A DNA stretch of 58,889 nt from Terriglobia bacterium (GTDB lineage Bacteria; Acidobacteriota; Terriglobia; UBA7540). Below the pieces are notes generated by a model. The model saw only the letters and a program-made list of their open reading frames with translations, was not told the DNA's origin and ran no database searches. The DNA is taken from assembly GCA_030037755.1 (NCBI GenBank), contig JASHQD010000092.1, positions 1 through 58,889 on the forward strand. Direction: 5' to 3'. Below are positions 50,916 through 58,711 of the stretch, piece after piece (the stretch's first letter is position 1; every line of letters begins with the position of its first letter). The position numbers and the translations under genes were made by a program.

Positions 50916-51758
50916 ATGCAACTCGGACTCATTAACTCCGCCTGGTTTGGTTCCCCGGTTGGAACCGCAGAAGGTATCCGCAAGACGCGCCAGATCGGGT
51001 TCGACAGCATCGACATTTTTGCCGATCCGCTCGAAACCGACATCAAAGAACGCCGCCTGATTCGCGATACGTGCCGCGAGCAGGGCCTGCCGGTGGTTTC
51101 CGTGGTCTGCGTGGCTCTGGGCATCGCGGATTTCAACAACACCGTGCGCCGCTTCCATATCGACCGGGCCCGTAAGCACTTCGATCTTGGCTATGACTTA
51201 AACGCGCGCAACCTGCTGCTGGTGCTCGGGGAATACATCTGGCAGCAGGAAGTGATCACGCCCGCCGATCAATGGAAATGGGGCGTAGACTCCGTGCAGG
51301 AACTCGGCGACTATGCCGCGAGCCTCGGCCTCGAGATCGCACTCGAACTCGAGCCCTTTCACCTCTCGCTGGTGAACAACGTCAAGGAAATGCGCCGATT
51401 TCTCGACGACGTGGCGCGGCCGAGTGTCAAGGCTAACCTCGACATCTCTCATCTCGCCCTCACTCACACTCCGGCGAGCGAGATCCAGGATCTGCGGGGG
51501 CGCATCGCGCACGTTCATCTCTCCGACTGCGACGGGAAGAAGCACGGCGATCTGCCGCCAGGGCGTGGAGTGGTCGAATTCATGCCATATCTCGAAGCGA
51601 TCCGGGACACGGGTTTCAACGGTGCGGTCAGCATCGAGCTCGAGTATTCGCCTGACCCGAACAAGATCGTGGATTGGGTCGAGGAAGCATATCGCGAAAC
51701 CGATAAGATGATGCGGCAGCTCAAAATGCGTGAGGCGCGGCAGGCGGCGGCGGGGTAA
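50916..51758 (+). CDS. Sugar phosphate isomerase/epimerase (TIM-barrel AP2Ec family)
   Basis: 280 residues from the ATG at 50916, with AAGGAG 6 nt upstream. The xylose-isomerase-like barrel is seen in GIRKTRQIGFDSIDIFADPL, ALELEPFHLSLVNNVKEMRR, VKANLDISHLALTHTPASEI, RIAHVHLSDCDGKKHGDLPP and GRGVVEFMPYLEAIRDTGFN. The metal-binding Glu, Asp, His and Glu are present in order. Neighbours suggest the catabolism of a sugar or polyol. Confidence 0.88.
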   Translation: MQLGLINSAWFGSPVGTAEGIRKTRQIGFDSIDIFADPLETDIKERRLIRDTCREQGLPVVSVVCVALGIADFNNTVRRFHIDRARKHFDLGYDLNARNLLLVLGEYIWQQEVITPADQWKWGVDSVQELGDYAASLGLEIALELEPFHLSLVNNVKEMRRFLDDVARPSVKANLDISHLALTHTPASEIQDLRGRIAHVHLSDCDGKKHGDLPPGRGVVEFMPYLEAIRDTGFNGAVSIELEYSPDPNKIVDWVEEAYRETDKMMRQLKMREARQAAAG

Positions 51759-51780
51759 GAGCGGGGTTCGGCAATCGGGC

Positions 51781-51852
51781 CTGTAGCGGCGGTGTCCTCA
51801 CCGCCGAAGCAGAGATGATCTGGATGCGGCGGTGAGGACACCGCCGCTACAG
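51781..51852. repeat. TGTAGCGGCGGTG large inverted palindrome
   Basis: A 26-nt arm (51781-51806) and its perfect inverse (51827-51852) around a 20-nt loop. Each arm is itself a hairpin (CGGCGGTG-TCCT-CACCGCCG in the first). The unit lies between the isomerase stop and the PhyH start and could fold into a two-lobed structure. Confidence 0.95.
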
Positions 51853-51874
51853 CCTGAACTAGGAAGGTAAGAAA

Positions 51875-52735
51875 ATGGCTAGCGGTCCTCTGAATGAGAA
51901 TCAGGTGCGGGAGTACGAGGAGAACGGGTTCGTGCTCGCCAAGGGCTTCTTCGACGCCGAGGAAATCGGACTGCTGCGGCGCGCCGCCAAAGAGGATCGC
52001 GAACTCGATCAGCATTCTTTCGGCAAGGGCGACGGCGAAGGCGGGACGGTCCGGCTGTCGCTCTGGAATCATCCGGGGGACACGTTGTATGGCATGTTCG
52101 CGCGCTCGGAATCGATCGTCAATTCAGCGGAGAAGCTGCTCGGCGGCGAGGTCTATCACTATCACTCGAAGATGATCATGAAAGACCCGAAAGTCGGCGG
52201 CGCCTGGACGTGGCACCAGGATTACGGTTACTGGTATCAGAACGGTGTGCTCTTTCCGCTGCTGTGCAGCGCATCGATTGCCGTCGATCCTGCGACAAGA
52301 GAGAACGGCTGCCTGCAGGTGATTCGAGGATCCCATGGCCTCGGCCGCATCGATCACGTCCTGACCGGCGATCAGGCCGGCGCGGATATGGATCGGGTAA
52401 ACGAAGTCCTGAAGAGGATGGAGCTGGTTTACGTGGAGATGGACCCCGGCGATACCCTCTTCTTTGACTGCAACCTGCTGCATCGTTCGGACCAGAACCA
52501 TTCGGACCAGCCGCGCTGGTCGATGATCTGCTGTTACAACGCCGCCAGCAACGATCCCTATAAGGAATCCCACCATCCCCGCTACACTCCACTTCACAAA
52601 GTGCCTGATTCCGAGATCCGGGCCACGGGATTGCGCCGCTTCGGCGACACGCAATCGGATGTCGCGTGGCTACACGAGTCGAAGGACGAGAGCGCGCGCA
52701 GCCTCAAGTCGCAGGATCAACAACAGAACCCGTAG
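51875..52735 (+). CDS. Phytanoyl-CoA dioxygenase (PhyH)-family oxygenase
   Basis: 286 residues; AGGAAGG stands before the ATG. The Fe(II)-binding His-x-Asp is in TWHQDYGYWYQN. The distal His lies in DCNLLHRSDQNHSDQPRWSM, near a 2-oxoglutarate-binding Arg. Start: VREYEENGFVLAKGFFDAEE. PhyH proteins hydroxylate diverse small substrates. It is probably part of the three-gene catabolic run. Confidence 0.92.
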   Translation: MASGPLNENQVREYEENGFVLAKGFFDAEEIGLLRRAAKEDRELDQHSFGKGDGEGGTVRLSLWNHPGDTLYGMFARSESIVNSAEKLLGGEVYHYHSKMIMKDPKVGGAWTWHQDYGYWYQNGVLFPLLCSASIAVDPATRENGCLQVIRGSHGLGRIDHVLTGDQAGADMDRVNEVLKRMELVYVEMDPGDTLFFDCNLLHRSDQNHSDQPRWSMICCYNAASNDPYKESHHPRYTPLHKVPDSEIRATGLRRFGDTQSDVAWLHESKDESARSLKSQDQQQNP

Positions 52736-52857
52736 CCCCGCCGGGCTGGCTGCCCGCAGGAGCACGGCCTCCAGCGCGCCTTACCGAAAGGCTCCGGGGT
52801 ATTTGCACTCTGTGTACACCGCGATGTACACCAACTCCAGGAGGCTTGGCCCGTTCT

Positions 52858-53117
52858 ATGACCACAGTCAAAGTCGGCGTCCGTGAACTTAGCGAATCGC
52901 CAGTTTTCTCAAGTCAGACACGCCGGTTGCCGTCACCCGCCGCGGCGAGACTCTTGGTGTGTATGTCCCGACGCGTCGCCGCCGGCGCAAATCTGCCGAA
53001 ATCTCGGAGCTCAAGGCTGCTGCCGACCGCCTCGCCCAGACGCTGGCGGATGTCGATGAAGAAGATCTGGTGAGCGATTTCAAGGTGATGCGGCGCAGAA
53101 AAACCATGACGCGTTGA
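52858..53117 (+). pseudogene. Frameshifted Phd/YefM-like antitoxin
   Basis: The first frame from ATG 52858 reads MTTVKVGVRELSESPVF and then loses sense. A second frame from about 52911 gives KSDTPVAVTRRGETLGVYVP, a run of Arg, and VDEEDLVSDFKVMRRRKTMT to a stop at 53115-53117. Together they make a typical small antitoxin broken by a 1-nt (or 2-nt) change near 52909. A sequencing error cannot be excluded. Confidence 0.6.
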
Positions 53118-53118
53118 G

Positions 53119-53298
53119 ATGGTTGTTCTCGATGTGAATATCCTGATCCGGGCCGTCCTCGGCCGCCGCGTGCGCGACCTCATCGAAACCCACGCGCCTC
53201 CAGGAGTTCGCTTTGTCATACCCGATGTGGCGTTTGAAGACGCTCAAAAGTACCTGCCCGTTCTGCTTAGGAAACGCGGTAACCTCCTTAACGCCTGA
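53119..53298 (+). pseudogene. Truncated PIN-domain (VapC-like) toxin
   Basis: 59 codons starting MVVLDVNILIRAVLGRRVRD, with the first catalytic Asp of a PIN domain (LDVN), and VRFVIPDVAFEDAQKYLPVL later. PIN toxins are normally about 130 residues, so the second half with the remaining acidic residues is missing. It follows the broken antitoxin by one nucleotide. The module is probably dead. Confidence 0.6.
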
Positions 53299-53455
53299 GC
53301 CCACCGCGTGCCATAGCATTGTTTGCGAGCGGTGTTGACGCTCTTCGCAACGCCCCGTTACAATAAGACTTCCGGCTTCGTGCAGGGCAGGGTTAATCGA
53401 AATCCTCCTTCCTGGTTCGACGCCTCATCCCACAATCGAGTTCGAGGATAACCCC

Positions 53456-54016
53456 ATGCAAGCAAACGATCTTCGCCCGGGAATGGTGATCAAGCACAAC
53501 GGCGAACTTTACTCAATCTATAAGGCCGAGCACCGGACCCCCGGCAATCTGCGCGCGTTCGTCCAGGCTAAGATGCGCCAACTGCGGACCGGCGCGATTT
53601 CCGACTATCGCTTCCGCTCCACCGACGACGTGGAGCGCGCGGTGATCGACGAAACCGAGATGCAGTACCTGTATTCCGACGGCGATTCCTACTACTTCAT
53701 GAATACGGCCAACTACGAGCAGATCCATCTGCACAAAGACGTGGTCGGCGACCGCGCGCCCTACCTGGTGCCCGATGTGGTCCTCAAGGTGGAGTACTAC
53801 GAAGGGCGTCCCATTGACATCGCCCTGCCGCAGACGGTCGATCTGAAGATTGTGGACACCGAGCCGGGCATCAAGGGCGGATCAGCCACCAACGTGCAGA
53901 AGCCGGCCACCATGGAGACGGGACTGGTGGTGAACGTCCCGCCCTTCATCAACGCCGGGGAGACCATCCGGGTGGATACGGAGTCCGGGACCTACCTGGA
54001 GCGCGTAAACAAGTAA
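53456..54016 (+). CDS. efp: Translation elongation factor P
   Basis: 186 residues, the usual EF-P length, with three beta-barrel domains. It starts MQANDLRPGMVIKHNGELYS and ends RVDTESGTYLERVNK. EF-P relieves ribosome stalling at polyproline. The loop reads EHRTPGNLRAF, so the position normally modified (Lys34 of E. coli) is Asn31 here and no epmA or earP lies nearby. The many Pro-rich proteins in this window would need it. Confidence 0.97.
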   Translation: MQANDLRPGMVIKHNGELYSIYKAEHRTPGNLRAFVQAKMRQLRTGAISDYRFRSTDDVERAVIDETEMQYLYSDGDSYYFMNTANYEQIHLHKDVVGDRAPYLVPDVVLKVEYYEGRPIDIALPQTVDLKIVDTEPGIKGGSATNVQKPATMETGLVVNVPPFINAGETIRVDTESGTYLERVNK

Positions 54017-54028
54017 CCATCGGGGGGA

Positions 54029-54883
54029 TCAGCGATCATATTCCAGCGCGAATCCGTCCGGCGCGACGTGGTACGCCGCCTCGTGCCGGATCACCTGGCT
54101 GTTGGATGCGATCGCCTGCGTCAGTTCGTCTTCCTTGAGATAACTCATGACGATCCGGCCACTGTCCGGCGTGAATGAAAACTTGCCGTCGTACACGTCC
54201 TGGATTTTCCACAGCGACTTGAGCGTCTGGCCGTCGAACGCGTAAAGCTCGGCGCTCAGGCGCGGGGCGCTCTTGCCCATCCGATTCCCATAAATCATGA
54301 ACCAGAACTGTCCGGTCACGGATGACGGCGGGGCGAAGATGTGGAATCGAAGGTCCACGTCGGGAAGGAAATGCGTCAAGGCAACTTGCTGCACGGCCGA
54401 TCCATGGACCTGGTACAGCGCCACGACGTTGACGCGATCGAAGTCGCTCCAACCGAGTGTGTATCCCGCCAGCAGAAGCTGACCGTCTCCGAACGGACGC
54501 TCGAAAGTGTTGGCGTTCGCGTACACCGGGCTGTGCAGGCCGCCAAACAGGTCCTCGATCTGACGGCGGACAGTGACCGCGTACGGCGTGCCGCCGGGCG
54601 GCGTCTGCGCCGGGGGCGGGTTCGAGGCGAACCACTGGCTCATGTGGTCGAGCACAAGCTTCTCGACCTGGCTGGTCAGCGGCTCGGACTCGTCGAGCGG
54701 CACGCCCCAAAGCTGCTGCGCAATCGACGCGATGCGGCTCGGCAGGTCCGTCGGTTGCTGCTGCTTCTTCTTTTTTGCGATGGCTATGGCCGTAACCGCC
54801 AGCAGCACCACAACCAGCAGAATCAGGCAGCGCCCGCAGAGCAGGACGGAGGGCCTTCGGTCTGGGCTCGGGTTTCTGCGCAT
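54029..54883 (-). CDS. Exported or membrane-anchored protein of unknown function
   Basis: 284 residues with one N-terminal transmembrane helix (CLILLVVVLLAVTAIAIAKK), then a basic and Gln-rich linker. A periplasmic domain follows with SQWFASNPPPAQTPPGGTPY and beta-rich segments such as QFWFMIYGNRMGKSAPRLSA. No family was recognised. The start lies 62 nt after the stop of the Hsp70-like gene on the same strand. Confidence 0.6.
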   Translation of the reverse strand: MRRNPSPDRRPSVLLCGRCLILLVVVLLAVTAIAIAKKKKQQQPTDLPSRIASIAQQLWGVPLDESEPLTSQVEKLVLDHMSQWFASNPPPAQTPPGGTPYAVTVRRQIEDLFGGLHSPVYANANTFERPFGDGQLLLAGYTLGWSDFDRVNVVALYQVHGSAVQQVALTHFLPDVDLRFHIFAPPSSVTGQFWFMIYGNRMGKSAPRLSAELYAFDGQTLKSLWKIQDVYDGKFSFTPDSGRIVMSYLKEDELTQAIASNSQVIRHEAAYHVAPDGFALEYDR

Positions 54884-54945
54884 TTAAGCGATGATGAACC
54901 GGCGGCGCTGTGGGTTGGCTGCCAGATCGCTGCTCGATCGACGGG

Positions 54946-56589
54946 CTACTTCGATTCCGTCTTCTTCCGGGTCGCCCGCGGCTTGGCGGCTTTGCGCTTG
55001 GCCGGAATGATGGGCGGCTCCTCGGCCGACCAGCGCCCCAGGCGATAGCTTCGATCGTATCCACCCGTCAGGCTGCTGATGGTCACGGTCACGCCGCCAC
55101 CGGCGTCGCAGCTGTAGCGCTCCTCCGCCTCAACCATGGTCCCGTTGCCCAGCCGCGCCACTTCGACTACCTTCAACTCCTTCTCGTCGCGCAAGGCCTC
55201 ATCAAATGGAAACCGGATGTTATCCCAGACGGTGATATCGCCGGCGGGCCGGCCTTCGTCGGTCAGGTGGCTGCACTCGAGATATCGATAATGCCCGATA
55301 TTGTGGACCGCCGCATACGAACGGCTGCGTTCTACCGGTGGATCGCCGGGCGCGGGCAGCGATGTGCCCTTGACGAACAGCGGATCGAACGCCACCGACC
55401 GTCCGCCCTCGGCCTCCCGCCAGACGCCGAAATAGCGCATGAACTTATCGCTCAGGCGATAGCCGGCCTGCGCGTCAGCCTGAATCGCCAGACCGATGGC
55501 CGTGGCCGAGCGCGTGTAAGCCGATCGCTTCACGCGTCCGCCGAACTGCTCTCGCAGAATGCGCGAAACCAGCGGCAATTCGCTCGCGCCGCCGGTCACA
55601 TAAAGCGCTTCCAGGCGCGGCTCGCCACCTCCCCCGCCGGCAGCCTGCGTGGCGCCGCTTCCGTCGGAGAAACTGAGCAGATCCTCGACCGCGTGCAGCG
55701 TCTCCTGGATCAGCGGCCGGCACCGGTCGTAGAAGGCCTCGGTCGTGAGCGAGACGTCGGGCCAGCCCTCGCGCGCCGCGCCGAGATCCACCGCCAGCCG
55801 GCGCGTGTTCGGGTGCAGAGCCTCTTTCTTTTGGCGGCACTCCTCTTGCAGCCGGAATGTCTCCGCTTGCGTGAGGCTGATGCGCTCTTCCTCGTCGATT
55901 CCAGCCGTTTCCAGCGCCAAATCCGCCAGAACCTCGTCAAAATCGTCGCCGCCCAGGGTGCTGATCCCCTCGGATGCGATCACGGCGTGCGAGGTGTCGC
56001 CCAGTTCCACCAGTGAAGCGTCAAAAGTGCCGCCGCCGAGATCGTAAACCAGGATGCGCGAACTGCCGCTGCGCGTCTTGCGATTGCGATGCCCGAATTC
56101 GATGCTAGCCGCGGAAGGCTCATTGAGCAGCCCCAAAACCTGGAATCCGGCCTGGCGGAATGCTTCGACGGTCAGAAATCGCTGATTGCTGTGCGCGTTC
56201 GCGGGCACGCCGAGCATCACTTCAAGGGGCTCGGACTTGGACGCGGCAGGCAGATTCGATCCCGTTAGCAGATTGTCCCGCAACGAGGCGACCAGTTCCG
56301 TCAGTAATTGCTGCATGGGGACGCACTGCTCCGCCAACTGGATGCGCGTTTCCGGCCCGGCTTCTTCGAGCAATCGCTTCACACTGCGGAGAATCGTCCA
56401 GCCGGACTCCTGCTGAGCCTGCCAGGCTTTCCAGCCGTACACCCGCTCGTTGCCACGCACGGCGACCAGCGGCGGAAACCAATCGCTGGAAGCGCCATCG
56501 GGCGCGTCAAACACAACCACCGGGTAATTGCCGCGGTCCACATAAGCGGTGACCACGCGAGTTGTTCCAAGGTCGATCCCAAGTCTCAT
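54946..56589 (-). CDS. Hsp70-family protein (DnaK-like)
   Basis: 547 residues, shorter than DnaK (about 640). The ATPase has MRLGIDLGTTRVVTAYVDRG as phosphate loop 1, ILVYDLGGGTFDASLVELGD as loop 2 and EALYVTGGASELPLVSRIL as the adenosine motif. The C-terminal substrate part is reduced and diverged and ends in a basic Lys/Arg tail. No dnaJ or grpE is adjacent. It may act as a specialised chaperone or regulator. Confidence 0.9.
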   Translation of the reverse strand: MRLGIDLGTTRVVTAYVDRGNYPVVVFDAPDGASSDWFPPLVAVRGNERVYGWKAWQAQQESGWTILRSVKRLLEEAGPETRIQLAEQCVPMQQLLTELVASLRDNLLTGSNLPAASKSEPLEVMLGVPANAHSNQRFLTVEAFRQAGFQVLGLLNEPSAASIEFGHRNRKTRSGSSRILVYDLGGGTFDASLVELGDTSHAVIASEGISTLGGDDFDEVLADLALETAGIDEEERISLTQAETFRLQEECRQKKEALHPNTRRLAVDLGAAREGWPDVSLTTEAFYDRCRPLIQETLHAVEDLLSFSDGSGATQAAGGGGGEPRLEALYVTGGASELPLVSRILREQFGGRVKRSAYTRSATAIGLAIQADAQAGYRLSDKFMRYFGVWREAEGGRSVAFDPLFVKGTSLPAPGDPPVERSRSYAAVHNIGHYRYLECSHLTDEGRPAGDITVWDNIRFPFDEALRDEKELKVVEVARLGNGTMVEAEERYSCDAGGGVTVTISSLTGGYDRSYRLGRWSAEEPPIIPAKRKAAKPRATRKKTESK

Positions 56590-56885
56590 AGGTAAGAGCG
56601 CTTTCTAATCACTGATTATAACATTTACGTGCGAGGTGTCAGAGATTGCCGATTGACGATTGCCGATTTTCGATTGGGCGCGTCGATCGGCAATCGCCAA
56701 TTACAAATCGGCAATTCCTGGCTCCCAATACCTAACCCGGCAGAGCCGGAACCAAAGAGGCTACACGTCGACAGTCGACAGTCAACAGTCAGCAGGTGGA
56801 GACCTCCGAACCGTATGAACAAAGGGCCAAACCGAAGTGGCCAAGATATCCTGCCAGAAAAGGGCAGAATCTTACGATAAAGGGA
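56590..56885. repeat. Repeat-filled gap: GATTGAC heptamers and second copy of the 155-bp repeat
   Basis: 56644-56720 carries GATTGCC/GATTGAC heptamers followed by their inverted version (AATCGGCAAT type). 56731-56887 is the second copy of the 155-bp repeat first seen at 26762-26916, with CTGCC-AGAAAAG-GGCAG as an internal hairpin. The peptidase stop codon lies at the very end of this repeat. No gene supported. Confidence 0.85.
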
Positions 56886-58106
56886 CTAGCACCTGACACC
56901 TAGAAACCGCCGCGCGGTTTCGATCAACACCTGTGCGCAGCTGGTGACGGAATCGAGATCAACCCATTCGACGGCTTCGTGAGCCCCGGCGCCTGCGGGT
57001 CCGTAGTTAACGGTGGGAATGCCGGCGGCGGCGAACAGTGCCGCGTCCATCCAGTAGCCGACCCCGATTTCTTCAGGCGCGCGGCCCGTCACCGCGGTGG
57101 CGGATTCGCGGACCGCAAGCGCAATCTGCGCGTCGCGATCGCAGACGAGCGGCGGACGATCCAGCAGTATTCGGATTTCAGCGTTCCCGCCCGCGCCTGG
57201 GACCGACGCGCTACAGCCGGCCCGTTCGACGACCTGCGTGACCTCGTCCAGCACAGCGGCCGTCGACTCGCCCGGCAGCGTCCGCCGCTCGACTTGCAGC
57301 ACGCATTTCTCGGCATAAGTGGACAGGCCGCTGCCGCCCGAAATCATGGAGGCATGCCCGGATGCCGGACCAAGCAGGGGATGCGTGCGCCGGCGCAGTT
57401 CGGTGCGATCGAATTCGTCAAGCGCGCTGATGATCCGCCCCATGGAAGCGATCGCGCTCACTCCCAGGTCCCAGCGACTGCCGTGCGCCGCGCGCCCCCG
57501 CGTGGTGATCTCGATCCAGACGAAGCCTTTATGCGCGAGCACGAGGCGACCCTCGCTCGGTTCGGTCAGCACGCAAGCGTCGGCCCGATGACGACGGATG
57601 AAATCCTGGGCGCCCAGGCTCGCGTATTCCTCATCGGCCACAAGCGCGGCCAGCACGCGTCCGGGGAGCGATTCCTGCGCGAGCGTCACCATCGACGCCA
57701 TGATCGCCGCGGCGCTGCCCTTCATGTCGTAAGCGCCGCGACCGTAAACGCGTCCGGCCTCGACCCGCGGCTCGAACGGCGGAATCGTCATGCCGGCGGT
57801 CGCGACGGTATCGAGATGCGCGCAAAGCACCAGCGTGCGCCCCTTGCCCTCGCCAATCCCGGCGACCGCATTCACCCGCTGTAGCGGCGGTCTATGACCG
57901 CCGGATTCGTATCGTTCCCCGTCATCGGGCCCGGCGTCCTCCGTCCAGCCTCGCACGCCGCGCGACGATAGCCATTCGCACGCCACACGAGCGATCTCGG
58001 CCTCGCCCGACCCGTGTTCGGGATCGATCGAGGGATTCACCGATGGCGTGCGAATCAGGAGTTGCAACGCGTCAAGGGCGTTTGCCTGTAAGATATCAAG
58101 TTCCAT
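56886..58106 (-). CDS. M20-family metallopeptidase (ArgE/DapE-like)
   Basis: 406 residues. The first metal ligand and base are H97 and D99 in TLVLCAHLDTVATAGM. The bridging Asp is in GRGAYDMKGSAAAIMASMVT and the catalytic Glu pair in LVADEEYASLGAQDF. It removes an acyl group from an amino acid or a residue from a peptide. Residues 68-76 (SGGHRPPLQ) are encoded by an in-frame palindromic repeat (57885-57903) and lie just before the first metal ligand. The gene otherwise looks intact. Confidence 0.88.
   Translation of the reverse strand: MELDILQANALDALQLLIRTPSVNPSIDPEHGSGEAEIARVACEWLSSRGVRGWTEDAGPDDGERYESGGHRPPLQRVNAVAGIGEGKGRTLVLCAHLDTVATAGMTIPPFEPRVEAGRVYGRGAYDMKGSAAAIMASMVTLAQESLPGRVLAALVADEEYASLGAQDFIRRHRADACVLTEPSEGRLVLAHKGFVWIEITTRGRAAHGSRWDLGVSAIASMGRIISALDEFDRTELRRRTHPLLGPASGHASMISGGSGLSTYAEKCVLQVERRTLPGESTAAVLDEVTQVVERAGCSASVPGAGGNAEIRILLDRPPLVCDRDAQIALAVRESATAVTGRAPEEIGVGYWMDAALFAAAGIPTVNYGPAGAGAHEAVEWVDLDSVTSCAQVLIETARRFLGVRC
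57882..57909. repeat. TGTAGCGGCGGT palindrome inside a coding gene
   Basis: CTGTAG plus CGGCGGT-CTATG-ACCGCCG, same loop as the elements at 26.7 kb. It lies inside the M20 peptidase gene, keeps the frame and encodes SGGHRPPLQ. Confidence 0.9.
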
Positions 58107-58137
58107 ATCAGGGGTTAGGGACTAGGGGTCCCTAATT

Positions 58138-58593
58138 ATGCATACCGAGACCAGAACCGCCTTCCTCAGCAATCCAAGTCTGGACGTGCGATATATTTGT
58201 TTCAAATTGCGCCTCGGCGAATCGCCTATTCATCGCCTGGGCGTCTACGCGGACCAGCGCATTCCGCACGGGCGCAAAGTGATCGAATATACCGGCGAAA
58301 AGATCAACCGGCGCGAGGCCAAACGCCGCGAGGACACGCACTACCTGTTCGAGCTCGACCCTTACTGGACGATCGACGGATCGGTCGGCGGTTCCGGCGC
58401 GGAGCTGATCAATCATTCTTGCGAGCCGAACCTCGAGACGCGCATCCTGAAAGCGCACATTCTCTATTTCAGCCTTCGTCCCATCCGCAAAGGCGAAGAG
58501 CTGACTGTGGATTATAACTTCGGCTGGCACTTCGAGCACGTCAAGTGCGGTTGCGGGGCGAAGAAATGCCGGGGGCTCATCAATGTCAAGTAG
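58138..58593 (+). CDS. SET-domain protein (putative lysine methyltransferase)
   Basis: 151 residues, little more than one SET domain. It has RLGVYADQRIPHGRKVIEYT, the AdoMet-binding ELINHSCEPNLE (Asn92-His93), the catalytic-type Tyr126 in ELTVDYNF and a post-SET cysteine cluster (C137, C139, C144). These features argue for an active enzyme. The target is unknown; chromatin-like or ribosomal proteins are possible. SET genes are uncommon in bacteria and are often acquired. It is transcribed divergently from the M20 peptidase. Confidence 0.9.
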   Translation: MHTETRTAFLSNPSLDVRYICFKLRLGESPIHRLGVYADQRIPHGRKVIEYTGEKINRREAKRREDTHYLFELDPYWTIDGSVGGSGAELINHSCEPNLETRILKAHILYFSLRPIRKGEELTVDYNFGWHFEHVKCGCGAKKCRGLINVK

Positions 58594-58621
58594 CGAAATC
58601 GGGACCAGGTCAGGGACTGCC

Positions 58622-58707
58622 GATTTACGATTGACGATTGACGATTGCCGATTGACGGGGCGCAATCGAAAATCGGCACTCAGCAATCGGCAATCCCCTG
58701 AACCCTG
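58622..58707. repeat. GATTGAC heptamer array with inverted arm
   Basis: GATTTAC, GATTGAC twice, GATTGCC and GATTGAC in strict 7-bp phase (58622-58656), followed by CGCAATCGAAAATCGGCA and AATCGGCAAT (inverted). Same word and layout as the array at 56644-56720, 2 kb away on the other side of the peptidase/SET pair. Confidence 0.85.
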
Positions 58708-58711
58708 GTTC

